Origin: Plasmodiophora brassicae | Taxonomy: Eukaryota; Endomyxa: Phytomyxea; Phytomyxea; Plasmodiophorida | Assembly: GCA_036867785.1 (NCBI GenBank) | Contig: CP145411.1 | Location: 620,001-684,000, forward strand | Direction: 5' to 3' | Length of the DNA: 64,000 nt | The notes under the pieces: generated by a model | Databases searched by the model: none | What the model saw: the letters and a program-made list of their open reading frames with translations, nothing else | What the model was told of the DNA's origin: nothing | In this document: piece by piece, positions 29,694-43,592 of the stretch | How positions within the stretch are numbered: position 1 is the first letter of the stretch | Layout of the letters: every line of letters begins with the position of its first letter | Program-made: the position numbers and the translations under genes

Positions 29694-30887
29694 ATGGTCG
29701 TTCAGGATGGCGCGTCGCCCCCTCGTCAGGTCGGCGATGACCGCGAACATGATCGCATGACGGCGGCTGTCGATTCTGAGCAGGCCCAAGCCGCCAGGAA
29801 GATCCTCACCTGGTCTGATGTGCCGTCGACAGCGTCGTCTCGTGGTTGCTGACGCCTGCACAGGTGGCGTCGTATTCGCCACGCGCTTCGGGTCAGGCGT
29901 GATGAGTCTCGCCAGGCGGCTGCGTTGCAAGTAACCGACCAGCTGATCGAGGAGTTCCTCAACGGGGTACGGATCCGATCTCACTTCCATTCCCTTCAGA
30001 TTAGTGACCAGCCGATCAGGACATCATCCCAGACCTCCTGATCTCAGTGATCCGAGGCAGCTCTCAACGATTCGCGCCCTACTCCGAAGACGTGCTGACC
30101 TCGAAGGAGGTCCTGGACGGAATACTGTTCGAGGTGGTCGACGAGTGCCTTCGCGGCGTCGTTGCCGATCTCATCGGGCGTCTTGTGGGCGGGTACTTGC
30201 ACGAATGCAGCCAGGCACGGGCGAATGACGTCTTCACGGCGGCTGTCGATGCGATCATCGCGGACGTGTGCGACGATGCCCTGCCTGGCATCGTTCGGCA
30301 GGTGGTCCAGTCGATGGTGGACGAGTACCTGGCCCTGGTCGACGACATGGCCAAGGTTGAGATCCTGATGGCGCCCATGGTCGACGAAATCTGCGACGAC
30401 ATCGCCGAGGAAGTCCTCGTCAAGCACACAGTCGACGGCCTCGTCGACCAGTGGGCCGACGAACTCACCGAACGGGTATGCCGGTCGACCTGGGAGCGCG
30501 TGCAGAAGCAGACGGCGGCGGATCACAAGGTGGTCGAAGCGCAAATCATTCGCAAACACTCGTCCACGTTATTGGACAAGGTACGTACCTCTCTGCATGA
30601 TCTGCGACCAGACGTGTCCCTGACGATGCGGATAGTCCATACTGAAGATCCTCCTGACGAACCTGGCGACTCGGAACGAATCTGCGACGATCAACATGCA
30701 CGTGCAGCGCTTGCTGGACAAGATGATACTCGACCGGGTCGTGCGGCTGCACGTCGACCTGCACGATAACGCCCAGCAGGTCGGCGAAAACCTTGCCCTG
30801 TCCACGTTCCACCAGGTGGTGACAGCGCAAGCCTCTGTCGACGTCCTCGTGCACGTTCTGCGGTCTGAGCTGCGGCGCCCGCCCTGA
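29694..30887 (+). CDS. All-helical protein, unrecognised
   Basis: Four exons, 29694-29833, 29897-29966, 30020-30580 and 30648-30887, give 336 residues. The protein is almost entirely amphipathic helix with a recurring pattern of an acidic/hydrophobic helix of about 20 residues (LFEVVDECLRGVVADLIG, VDAIIADVCDDALPGIVR, MAPMVDEICDDIAEEVLV, VDGLVDQWADELTERVC). This resembles internal repeats of roughly 35-40 residues. There is no membrane segment. Such a helical solenoid could be a scaffold or ciliary protein; no family can be assigned. Confidence 0.75.
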
Positions 30888-30970
30888 ATCGGGCCAACAC
30901 GCCGGGCGGGACAATAACATAAGTCTGTTTGCCAGTGTATTCCATACCGGTCGAACGACGCGTTCCCAAA

Positions 30971-32982
30971 TCATATCGACTTGGCGAGCTGGATCAAGTT
31001 CTCGGACAGCTTCGTGCGGTTGCCGTCGGCCTGGTACTGGCCGACCACGCCGGCCACAGTATCGTCTTGAGCGTCGGCGGCCTGGACGATGCGCCGGGCC
31101 CCATCAGCAGGCACCGCGCCCGATGCCACTAAAGCGTACAGGACGTCGGTGTACGACACAGTGTCAGCGACGTGCGCAGGCCCCTGATGCGATCGGCACG
31201 CCAACCGCAACGACGTGTCCGCAAACTCGTTCCAATCGTTCACATTGCTGAGGGACATTACGAACCGTTACGATCTTGCCCTGGTCGAACCACACATTAC
31301 CGATTACCTATACAGAGAGTATGCCGCCTCGATGACAGGGTCCTTGCGGAGGATGAGTGCCTTCAGCGATGCCCAGTGAGAGTCATCGACCAGGTTCTCC
31401 TTGAGGAGGTCATCTGCCAGCTGACACAAGTGCCGCCGCTCCGACGAAGACAGCATTCGTACGGTGCCGTTGTTGACCGCGTTGAGCGGTGTTCGGCCAG
31501 CGGCTGTTTTCTGCTCGCCGGCCCGGTAGGCCAGCAATCGGTCGAGCGTGTCGATCAGCTCGTTCCAGTCGCAGTCCTGGTTGAACAGGTCGATGGCGGC
31601 CAGGGCGACTTCGTCCCGGTTGCCGATGAGCGCCTTGAGCGACCGGACCCAGTGATCCGACAGGCCGTGCGTGTCCGCCAGACGAGACAGGAGCCAATCC
31701 GTGGATTGAATCCTGTCTGAATCGCCACCGACTGGATGCGCGATGGGTCAGCGTCGCGTGCGTAGAACGCCTGACTGGCCCGACACAGACCTTCGTTGGA
31801 ATTCAGCTCTCCAGTGATGGCCCTGGCCAGGCGTCCCGAGTCGCCCGACACGGCGAACTCCGGGAAGGCATCCTCGATGAACGGGCGGTGACTGGCAATG
31901 GCCGCCTCGACGAACTCGGCTTCGGCGTCGTCCAGCAGCTCGGCATCGTTCAGGTCGCGAACGATCTGCAACCGGAACTGGAGCAACCTCTGCCGATCCC
32001 GCTCCGAATCGCTCTCCACGACCTGGTTTTTGTTCTACACGGTACCGCGTCAGCAACGGCACACTGTTCGTCAACGTGTTGCCATCTCCCTACAATGGCG
32101 TCGAGGAGTTTGCTGGCCAGAACGCCCTCATCGACATCGGCGCCGCCGTAGATGATGAAGACAGTGGCGATTAACGAGTCCTGATCGCGGGCGAGATCCT
32201 GCAAGGCGAGGCACTCCTCCTGGGTCAGCAGAGACATCTCCTTCAGGATCCAGATCCGAGCGAGCGTCAGCTCGAGGGATGGCGGCGGCATGCTGTTCAG
32301 GTCGTTGTTGGCGGCGGCGATCAGACGGCGCACCAGGGCCAACATGTCGCCGTCGGCCCTGTACTCGTTGTACCACTGGTTCACCTCGCGATCATCGGAT
32401 TCGATCCTGGCGCGCAGCGCGATCTGCTCGGCGGCGTTCACCAACGGAACAGGCGGCGCCGTCAACGACACCAGCAGCTCGAACAAGGCGTCCCGGGCGG
32501 ACCCGGCCCCGGCCAGATCAACGGTCTGAATCTGCAAGGACGGGCGGGACCCGGGGATCAGGTCCCCCACCGTGCTGGCCTGCTTCGCGCTTGTCGACGC
32601 ATGGCTGCTGTCCGGGCGATGGGCCAGCAGCGTGTCCATCGGCGACCGGACGATCATCAGCTGCAGCGTCTGGTACTTGTCGACCGATGCGAACGCGTCC
32701 GGTCGGGCGCTCAGGTACGACAGCGGGACGATGTGCCCGTCGGGCTGCACCTGGATCGCTGCGAGGTCATCCCGTTAGCGGTCGACCGAGACGTGTCGGG
32801 TGTGCGCGAGGCTGACCGGCGATGCTGGACGCCTGCGTGATGCCGAAGACGGCGGCGAGCATGCTCTGCAGTTCAGCGGTGGGCACGCCCGCGTACAGCA
32901 TGAGCGACGCCGACTGTGTCGCATCACACTCCTCGCCGATCTCCTCGTGCAGCTCGAAATTGACAAGGACGAGGCCGTCCAT
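30971..32982 (-). CDS. Helical-repeat scaffold protein with ubiquitin/PB1-like N-terminus
   Basis: Five exons, 32982-32817, 32758-32094, 32022-31791, 31716-31308 and 31247-30971, give 582 residues. The first 90 residues look like a ubiquitin/PB1-type fold (LVLVNFELHEEIG, ELQSMLAAVFG, VQPDGHIVPLSYLS). After a Ser/Pro linker come repeats of about 65 residues of the form L-x(3)-G/D-x-L-x(4)-W-x-x-L-x-x-L-I-x(3)-D-x(2)-I/V-x-A-A-Y. Examples are EMSLLTQEECLALQDLARDQ with FIIYG, ENLVDDSHWASLKALILRKD with AAYSLY, and THGLSDHWVRSLKALIGNRD with AIDLF. At least five units are present. Similar helical repeats occur in protist proteins of unknown function. No catalytic domain is seen. Confidence 0.8.
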
Positions 32983-33240
32983 GGCGGGGGGCGGCCGCCA
33001 AGCGATCGTATTCGCGCCCGACACGCCACCGCCGGGTAGGAGACGCGAGTAGATCTATGAGCGTACCTCACCGCGCCCTAGTAGATCGGCGCCTCCGACC
33101 CCCCGCGAGCTGGGAATATCTACTCCCCGAATGCTGACAACAAGGCGCTAGACGGAACAAGAGCGCGTGTATGATGAATCGTATATAGGCGTGATACGTG
33201 TCTGGCAGCGGTGTTGTAGGTTGATGGGTGCCGGTGACAT

Positions 33241-37061
<3,821 letters not shown>

Positions 37062-37238
37062 TGTCGCTTGAGACGGGTGGTCGACTATGTATGTAGGTTG
37101 GGTACCCAGGCTTGCGAGCCCAACATGGTCGCCAGAATCCTTCTACCCAATACGTAGTATTCCCAGGTTTTCTCTACAAGTTATAAGGTCGTGGTCAGCG
37201 TAGGATGTAATTTAGGTTAACGACAACATGTGTCAGTG

Positions 37239-37682
37239 TCAGGCGGCGAGCTTGGTGTCAGGACCTGCTCGTCCTCGGTGGTTGAAATGGTGGAATTCGG
37301 GTCGACGCGAACGCTCGTCATCGGACTTGGTGGCGTGAACGCGTGCTTGCTTGATGTTCCGGAAGTAGCCGAAGTGGACGACAGTGCCCAGCACGCACAT
37401 CAAGAGGCCTAGCATGCTCTCCACGATGATCTATAGAAGATGTGCATTAGCTAAACTGTTGATCACGTTCAGACGAGGTATATACATCGAATGGCAATGA
37501 CGTCGGTACTCGGTCCAGATGCGACATTTTGACCCAGTGCTCGACTACAGATAACCGAACGGTGACGATCAGTGCCAGGCATCGTGAGATCGGGGACTGA
37601 TGGCGAACTGACACTGCATAGCAGAGAAGACGGCATGGACCAAGAGGACGCCAGAGACAGCAATGGCGACAACGCCCAGCAT
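37239..37682 (-). CDS. EMC5: ER membrane protein complex subunit 5
   Basis: Three exons, 37682-37613, 37544-37486 and 37430-37239, give 106 residues. Splicing rebuilds the family pattern: first helix MLGVVAIAVSGVLLVHAVFS, then AMQFEHWVKM and VPTSLPFDIIVESMLGLLMC (the LPIDI-like motif opening helix 2), and the C-terminal FHHFNHRGRAG. EMC5 (MMGT1) is a small two-helix core subunit of the EMC, which inserts tail-anchored and multipass proteins into the ER membrane. Introns of 68 and 55 nt split it. Its start codon is only 42 bp from that of the divergent neighbour. Confidence 0.88.
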
Positions 37683-37724
37683 TATACCAACCGCGAAACG
37701 TCGGACTCCGCCTCTCCGCGGACA

Positions 37725-38326
37725 ATGGAGAGTGGCAACGATGACGATGACGCTCAGGCGGCCGTCATCGACAACGACCTGGCCCGTGTTGTCTGTACAT
37801 CGCCGTAGTAAGTGTACGTCATGTTGGACTTGCTCAGCATTCCTGCAGGAAGAGGTTGGCGGCGTTCTCGCGCGACCGATCGGGACGGAACCGGATCAGA
37901 ATATGCGACTTGGCAAGAAGCTGAAGAATGCGCTGATTGAGTGGAAACTTGCTGGAGATCCGGGCGACCGTATCGACAGGCAGTTGCTCAATGTATCGTC
38001 GCGTACTGTTTGCGGAGCTAACGGCGTCCCGTAAACGTTTGATGCGTTAGATACTACGGGCGCACGGCTTGGAACATAACTGGACGGCACGACAGACTGC
38101 CAACGCTGAACGCAAGCTTCGCGTCGTCCTTCGTCGGTGCGTACCGAACCGTCTACCTTCCGCCGCTGTCCCCGCGGATGAGTTGAATGAGGTCGAGGAG
38201 GACAGCAACTTGGACGCCCAGTGGTCGGCCATGGAGCAACGCCTTCGCGACCTGAAACGGCCTCGGAAGGCCACTGGCGCGATCGAGTATCCCGAATTGC
38301 CATCAACAATGAAACGAAAACGTTAG
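37725..38326 (+). CDS. Small basic protein with acidic N-terminus, unrecognised
   Basis: Exons 37725-37790, 37849-37992 and 38051-38326 give 161 residues; both introns are 58 nt. An acidic start (ESGNDDDDAQAAVIDNDLAR) is followed by RLGKKLKNALIEWKLAGDPG, a helical basic region (RQTANAERKLRVVLRRCVP), an acidic patch (ELNEVEEDSN) and a C-terminal KRKR. The charge pattern suggests a nuclear protein. I do not recognise a family. Frame consistency across three exons is the main support. Confidence 0.65.
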
Positions 38327-38458
38327 TACTCTGTATCTGTCGAGTATGGCTCGAAGACGACGGTAGGTGGTTTGAGCGCGTGCACGTCTGATGTAATTTC
38401 GCGATGTGCACAGTTTATGGAGTTTCGTGGGTAGAACGCTTCAATACTTCTGGCCGCT

Positions 38459-38833
38459 CTACACTAACTGCTCGGGTGCTGGAACGATGGCGATGCCCTG
38501 CGTGTCTAGCTTGACGTTCTCCTGGCTGGACCGCGGCTCGCGGAACCTGCCCACCCCGAGCTTGTGAAACTGGCCGAACTCGATGGCCGCCAGCGAGGGC
38601 GAGGGCGCATTCGATCCCGTCGGGGCCACCGCCACTGCTCCATGACGGCGCCTCCGAAGGCGCACGACGAGAAGGATCAGAAATAGTATAACCAGGACCG
38701 CCCCGGACACTGTGATCACGCCAGCACCCGTCGTACCCTTGGCAGTTGTGCTCATACTGCTGTCCTGGGCATCGGCCAGCAGGGGGCACGCTGCAATAGC
38801 CGCCACCACGAAGGTGACCATTAGAACGCCCAT
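38459..38833 (-). CDS. Small type I single-pass membrane protein
   Basis: A single exon of 124 residues: signal peptide (VLMVTFVVAAIAACPLLADA), a Ser/Thr-rich stretch of about 20 residues, a strong membrane helix (VITVSGAVLVILFLILLVV), a stop-transfer RLRRRRH and a cytoplasmic tail of about 60 residues. No family is recognised. The layout is shared with the genes at 17144 and 42990. Confidence 0.65.
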   Translation of the reverse strand: MGVLMVTFVVAAIAACPLLADAQDSSMSTTAKGTTGAGVITVSGAVLVILFLILLVVRLRRRRHGAVAVAPTGSNAPSPSLAAIEFGQFHKLGVGRFREPRSSQENVKLDTQGIAIVPAPEQLV

Positions 38834-39153
38834 TATCTGAATTCTTCCCGTATAACGGGGGCACGCGCCAATGTGCAATATCTCTGTCGAGTTTCGGCGG
38901 TTCACCGAATATGGGATATCATCACAGGCGGAGGAGTCAGTACCTAGCGCGGCCGGCGTTAACCTACTTCTGGCCGCATTGGACATTGGCCTGCGCAAAC
39001 CTTCTTTACACGTTGCTCAATGGCGGCCGGGAACACGAGGTAACACGGATGGTACATAAGTGGTAACTGGTAACCCCCATGGCGGCGCGCCCGCGGTCTG
39101 CGCGGAGCCGTTTGCGCAGTCATTGCGGATTGGAAGCGGACGGGTGTGTCGCG
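38834..39153. promoter_or_regulatory. Divergent promoter region of PCNA
   Basis: 320 bp separate the start codons of PCNA (plus) and the small membrane protein (minus). No gene is supported here. As PCNA is usually cell-cycle controlled, regulatory sites are expected, but I recognise no specific operator. Confidence 0.35.
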
Positions 39154-40099
39154 ATGTTCGAGGCACAGCTTCTCGATGGTACGCCGCTGAAGAAGATCCT
39201 GGAAACACTTCAGGGCATTGTCGACGAAGCCAACCTCGACTGCTCCGAGACCGCAGTGTCGATGCAGGTTGCTCGTGGTGCGCTCCACGCCCCAGCGTGA
39301 GTCTAACGTGAGGGTCGAATCTAGGCCATGGACAATGCACATGTTGCGCTGGTGTCCTTGTTCCTGAATTCGGCTGGATTTGACGATTTCCGGTGTGACC
39401 GGGGGATCTCGCTCGGATTCAAAGTCGAGTCCATGGTCAAGGTGCGGTGCCTTCAGCGCTCATCAGGAAAGGCTCCATTTTGACGGTCCTGTGTCCAGAT
39501 CTTCAAGTGCATGGACAGCAAGGACAGCGTCACTATACGTGCTGATGATCGTCCCGACTCGATTCACTTCGTGTTCGAGGCACCGAGTACGCTTCCGAGT
39601 TGACGTTTGAGAGATCGGGTTTTCATTATTCGTTGCAGATACCGAACGCCTCTCTGAGTTCGAGCTGAAGCTCATGGATATTGATTCCGAGCACCTGGCT
39701 GTACCCGAGCAAGAGTATGCTGTCGAAGTGAGCATGCCGGCCAATGAATTCCAGCGAATCTGCCGAGACCTGTCTGCCCTTGGCGACACCATCTCGGTCG
39801 ATGCGTCAAAGGACAGCATCAAGTTCAAGGTTGAGGGTGGTATTGGTGCCGGGACCGTCGCTCTCAAGCAGCACGTCGCCGTTGATGAGAAGAAGGGCGA
39901 AATCCCGACGACGATCAAGTGCAGCGACCCGGTCGAATTGCAGTTCGCCATGAACTACTTCAACAACTTCGCCAAGGCGAGTGCCGTCTCGAAGTCGGTA
40001 ACGATCAGGCTGGCGTCGGCGGCGCCCATCATGTTCGAGTACTCGTTGGGCGAGCTGGGCCACTTGCAGTTCTTCCTGGCGCCCAAGATCGAGGAGTAG
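39154..40099 (+). CDS. PCNA: Proliferating cell nuclear antigen (sliding clamp)
   Basis: Four exons, 39154-39267, 39325-39441, 39499-39586 and 39639-40099, total 780 nt, 259 residues (human 261). It starts MFEAQLLDGTPLKKILETL and contains AMDNAHVALVSLFL, FRCDRGISLGFKVESM, KCMDSKDSVTIRADD, ELKLMDIDSEHLAVPEQEY in the interdomain loop that binds PIP-box partners, EFQRICRDLSALGD (with the modified Lys position replaced), FAMNYFNNFAKASA and the C-terminal GHLQFFLAPKIEE. The homotrimeric ring tethers polymerase delta, FEN1 and ligase. Introns are 52-57 nt. No unusual feature. Confidence 0.97.
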
Positions 40100-40142
40100 C
40101 TGGATGCACGGCTGCCGAATGTCGACGTGATACACGCGCACG

Positions 40143-40635
40143 TCATTGTGATTTCCGAATCGTGACCGTTATTGTGAACCAGGTTTCGGCGTTTAGAAAT
40201 ATTACAACCGTGCACAGAAACGGTCCAGCGTCGTCAGCAGAACAATTCTTGATCTGGGTCTCGTGGCGAACCCAAGAAGGACTCGATGGGAGGCAGGGCT
40301 CTGCGCTTCTGGAATGTATATTCCGCATCTCCTGTAGGTACAACGGCAAGTCAGCATCAGCAGCGAGCATCCACGAAGGAACTGTGCCACCGTTCATCAA
40401 ATACACTAGTTCATCAAGCTTCTTCTCAATGGCCGCCACCCGCTGGGCCATGTGCAGAAGCTTCGCACTGACATCTTTGATCAAATCGAGAATCCTGACA
40501 TCGCCAACCCATAAGATCGCCGATATCCGGCTATCATACACGCCCATACCGTATTCTCAACACATCCCGCACGCGCTGCTCGTCGGGCGACGCCGACGAT
40601 CCCGATGCAACGGCGCCGGCAATCGCATCTGTCAT
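40143..40635 (-). CDS. Small coiled-coil protein, possibly WASH/BRK1-like
   Basis: Exons 40635-40550 and 40494-40143 around a 55-nt intron give 145 residues. The spliced N-terminal half reads SPDEQRVRDVLRIR + ILDLIKDVSAKLLHMAQRVA + AIEKKLDELVYLMN, a continuous heptad coiled coil like the trimeric helix of BRK1 or WASHC3 (CCDC53), small subunits of actin-nucleation complexes. The resemblance is structural, not a firm match. The part after about residue 80 is less convincing and may contain an unrecognised intron. Confidence 0.5.
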
Positions 40636-41025
40636 CTCGCACGCAGAGCGCAACATTCCGGAAGTGGGCAAGTAGCGTCCAGCAGCCATCGACGTCGGGA
40701 ATCGGGACCGGCCTCATGCCCCCAGAGACCACGGACAGATCACAATGGTGCATGGTGTGTGTGCGTGTAAAGTTTGGTTGTACAGTGCTGGACCGGGCGC
40801 ATTCCCGCTCCCTTGCGTATCCAGTCCGTTCATGAGAACGAATGCGCACAGCAGTACTCGCGAACGTGACGACAGTGGTACAGATCGGTAACGGCTGCTG
40901 AAAACGAACAGCAGCGCGACCAGCAGTGCCGTCTGGCGGTGGTGTACCGGCAGTCGCACGTCGATTTGCCGCGACGCAATCCGTTCGTCGACGCCCGGGG
41001 GCTGCATTGGGCTATACGATCCGCC
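40636..41025. other. Divergent intergenic region
   Basis: This 390-bp region lies between the coiled-coil gene and QDPR. It contains a GTGTGTGTGCGTGT tract near 40750. ORFs on both strands lack domains. I see no gene. Confidence 0.4.
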
Positions 41026-41887
41026 ATGGTATCGGTTCAACGGGCGCTTGTTGTAGGATATGGGTGCCGGCCTGGTTGCATGGGCGCTGGCTGACTGGGT
41101 GCAGGTCGGAGGTGCCGGGTCGTTAGGCGGGGCGGTCATCAGGACGTTCCAGAAGGTCGGGTGGCACGTCACCTCGGCCGACGTGCGAGCCGGCAGCGGG
41201 GCCGATGTCGATATCGTGCTGAGCAAGTGCCACACGCCAGCGCTGCACGCTGAACAGATACTTGACGGTCTGCCTGGCGTGAATGCGGTGGTACATGTGG
41301 CCGGCGCCTGGGTCGGCGGCGCGATCCACAAGAAGGACGTCCTGAAGAACGCCATCGCCATGTTCAACATCAACACGGCGAGCGCGCTGGTCGCTGCGCA
41401 CGTGGCGAGCCACTCGCTACTGCCGGGCAACCTGCTTATGCTGACGGGTGCTCTGCCCTGCCTGTACCCGACGCCTGCCATGCTCGCGTGCGTATCCGCA
41501 ATGCTTCCGCGTATTCGTCGTTTCTCATCATCGTTCCAGATACGGTATGTCCAAGAATTCCATTCACTACCTGGTACAGTGTGTGCGATGCTGGATGGTA
41601 CTCCCGTTTGCGCTGACAACAAGTTCCGACAGGTTAGGTGCCTGGTCGAGTCGGAACTGGGCGTGAAGGTCGCCTGCATTCTCCCCCAAACGCTGGATAC
41701 GCCCAGCAACCGAGAAGCCATGCCGAAAGCGGACACGACGACGTGGACGCCCGTGTATCACGTTGCCGAACGGATCGTCGACTGGGCCGAGGACCCGCGC
41801 ACCGTCACCCAGGGCGCCTTCTATGCCGTCGTGACAGAGAAGAACAGGACCATATTCAACACTGTCGACCCGAAGGAACATTTCTAG
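41026..41887 (+). CDS. QDPR: Quinoid dihydropteridine reductase
   Basis: Four exons, 41026-41052, 41105-41487, 41540-41582 and 41633-41887, give 235 residues (human 244). Landmarks: RALVVGGAGSLGGAVIRTF, the NADH-binding GGxGxLG; VNAVVHVAGAWVGGAI; LLMLTGALPCLYPTPAMLA; the catalytic Tyr/Lys in AYGMSKNSIHYLVQ, restored only by splicing the 43-nt exon 3; and ILPQTLDTPSNREAMP with WTPVYHVAERIVDW. The enzyme regenerates tetrahydrobiopterin for aromatic amino-acid hydroxylases, implying pterin-dependent hydroxylation or another BH4 use in this organism. Introns are 50-52 nt. Confidence 0.92.
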
Positions 41888-41962
41888 CCGTTGCATACAC
41901 AACCATCGCGAAAGCACGGTCTGTACCAACTGCGCGAAGCGCGCGCGGTACAGGTCCCCGTC

Positions 41963-42826
41963 ATGAGGGGTGACTACGCGTCCGCGCTGACGCTGTACCA
42001 TGCGGCGCGTAAGGAAGCGTTCCTGATGGGTTTCGGGTGCAAGCCGGTCGATGATCTGTTGCCGCATGGAGGGCTGCTGGCGGGGACCGTCGTGATGGTG
42101 TCGGGCGAGACCGCCTCAGGCAAGACGCGCCTGCTACTGGCGTCGGCGCTGCACACTGTCCGATCAACACCGTGCACGGTGGCCTACCTGCACACCCAGC
42201 CTCGAAACGCTGTCGCTGGCATGCTAGCGAGTATCGACGCACCGGCGTCGCAGATGGCGCGAATTCGATGCTATCAATGCCAGTCGGTACTGAATTTGAT
42301 CGACATGCTGACGACCATCAACAGCGCTGTTCGTGACCGGGTACTCAGCATTGCAATGCTGATTGGGGTGTGCCCCCTCATCGGATGCATCTGATCAGGC
42401 GTCGACGTATGCGTCAGGACTCCGACTCGTGCTTATCGATGACCCCGGCTTCCTGTTATCATCACTCGATGGCGACACGTCGGCGAACATCAAAGCGGTT
42501 GTTATCCAGGTTGGGCACTGGCCGAACCGTACTGCAACTGCACCTGACCACATGGCTCAGCTGATCAGGGAACTAGCACGTGAGCATCGCATTTGCGTTG
42601 TCCTGACGAACCGACTGGTGAAGGGCAGGATAACCAGCGCAGGTCTCCAACCTGCGCTTGGGAAGGCAAGTCCTGTACTTTCTGTATCATTGGCACCTTG
42701 TGCCGCCATCTAAAGCATGCTCAGATCTGGACGCATGTCGCTGATGCCGAGTTGCGACTTCGTCGGGATTCGACAGTCCCGGACGTCTTCTCTGCATCGA
42801 TTCCTGCGCCGCGAAACGTGCGATAA
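41963..42826 (+). CDS. RAD51-paralogue recombination ATPase, RAD51D-like
   Basis: Exons 41963-42340, 42399-42674 and 42716-42826 give 254 residues. FLMGFGCKPVDDLLPHGGLL leads into Walker A (VVMVSGETASGKTRLLLASA), the Walker B strand LRLVLIDDPGF, DHMAQLIRELAREHRICVVL, TNRLV and LQPALGK (the L2-adjacent LGxxW region), then QIWTHVADAELRLRRDS. The arrangement fits RAD51D or a related paralogue that assists RAD51 filament formation. The N-terminal helical domain of full RAD51D is missing, so the protein starts at the core. The 3' end is uncertain: the last exon may instead splice near 42765 to coding sequence reaching 42974, which would add a GRNG-containing strand typical of RecA-fold ends. Confidence 0.8.
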
Positions 42827-42989
42827 TACGCCTGATCATGGGTTCGTCATTCTGACAGGTGTCCGACAGATCGCGCCCGCCGAGAAGGTCGCGTCATTCG
42901 TCATTGGACGCAATGGGGCTATAGTTGAGGCGTCTCCCGACGGGCAGAGCATTGAAGACAATCGACGTATATAAATTAGACGAGCATAG

Positions 42990-43385
42990 TCAGATGCGGA
43001 ACGTCTCCCGTCTCGTGCTATACCCAAGCGCGTCGTCGTACGTGTCGGGCGCGTCGTCGAACTGGCCGGCGCCTTTCGGCGGCGTCTCCATTATGATCGG
43101 CAACGCGCGACTGGGCCCTGAATCTCGAATGAACTCGTCCATCTTGCGCTCTCGTGACGCCTTCATCTTTCGGCGGACCATAACGAACAGCATGGCAGCG
43201 GCCATCGCCAGAATGAAGCCGGCGCACACAAGCACGATCCAGAACATGGCCCTTGTCGAGACGCCCTTATCCCCAGCGTCGTATTCTGCATCGTCATCGT
43301 CGGTCTCCGGGGTGGCCCGGCAGATGACCAGTGCCAGGGCGCAACATAGTACGCCGATCGAGCGCGACGCTCCTGCCGCTCGCAT
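42990..43385 (-). CDS. Small type I single-pass membrane protein
   Basis: A single exon of 131 residues: signal peptide (SIGVLCCALALVICRATPE), an acidic ectodomain (ETDDDDAEYDAGDK), a membrane helix (MFWIVLVCAGFILAMAAAML), a basic stop-transfer (RRKMKASRERK) and a tail with Asp/Tyr motifs (FDDAPDTYDDALGY). No family is recognised. An upstream in-frame GTG exists; I chose the first ATG. Confidence 0.65.
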   Translation of the reverse strand: MRAAGASRSIGVLCCALALVICRATPETDDDDAEYDAGDKGVSTRAMFWIVLVCAGFILAMAAAMLFVMVRRKMKASRERKMDEFIRDSGPSRALPIIMETPPKGAGQFDDAPDTYDDALGYSTRRETFRI

Positions 43386-43592
43386 GCAGACGGCAATGGG
43401 CAGCGCTGTGCCCGGCCGCACCACTCACCAACACTGCCGATTTAGCGCGGGCCCGTGGCGAACGACGTGCTCAAAATAGAAACTCAGCATCGCCCCTGCC
43501 CTGATGACTGATCCCTCCCTGTCCTGTACCGTCCATCACCTCGTGGCGATTCTGGTCGACGTCGCCGCGCCACGTCCAATGGTTTACTGTCG

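Noticed and set aside
29558-29694. Joining the Pro/Tyr-rich ORF at 29232 to the helical gene at 29694.
   Set aside because: The available donor and acceptor sites give the wrong phase or a stop before the second gene's ATG.
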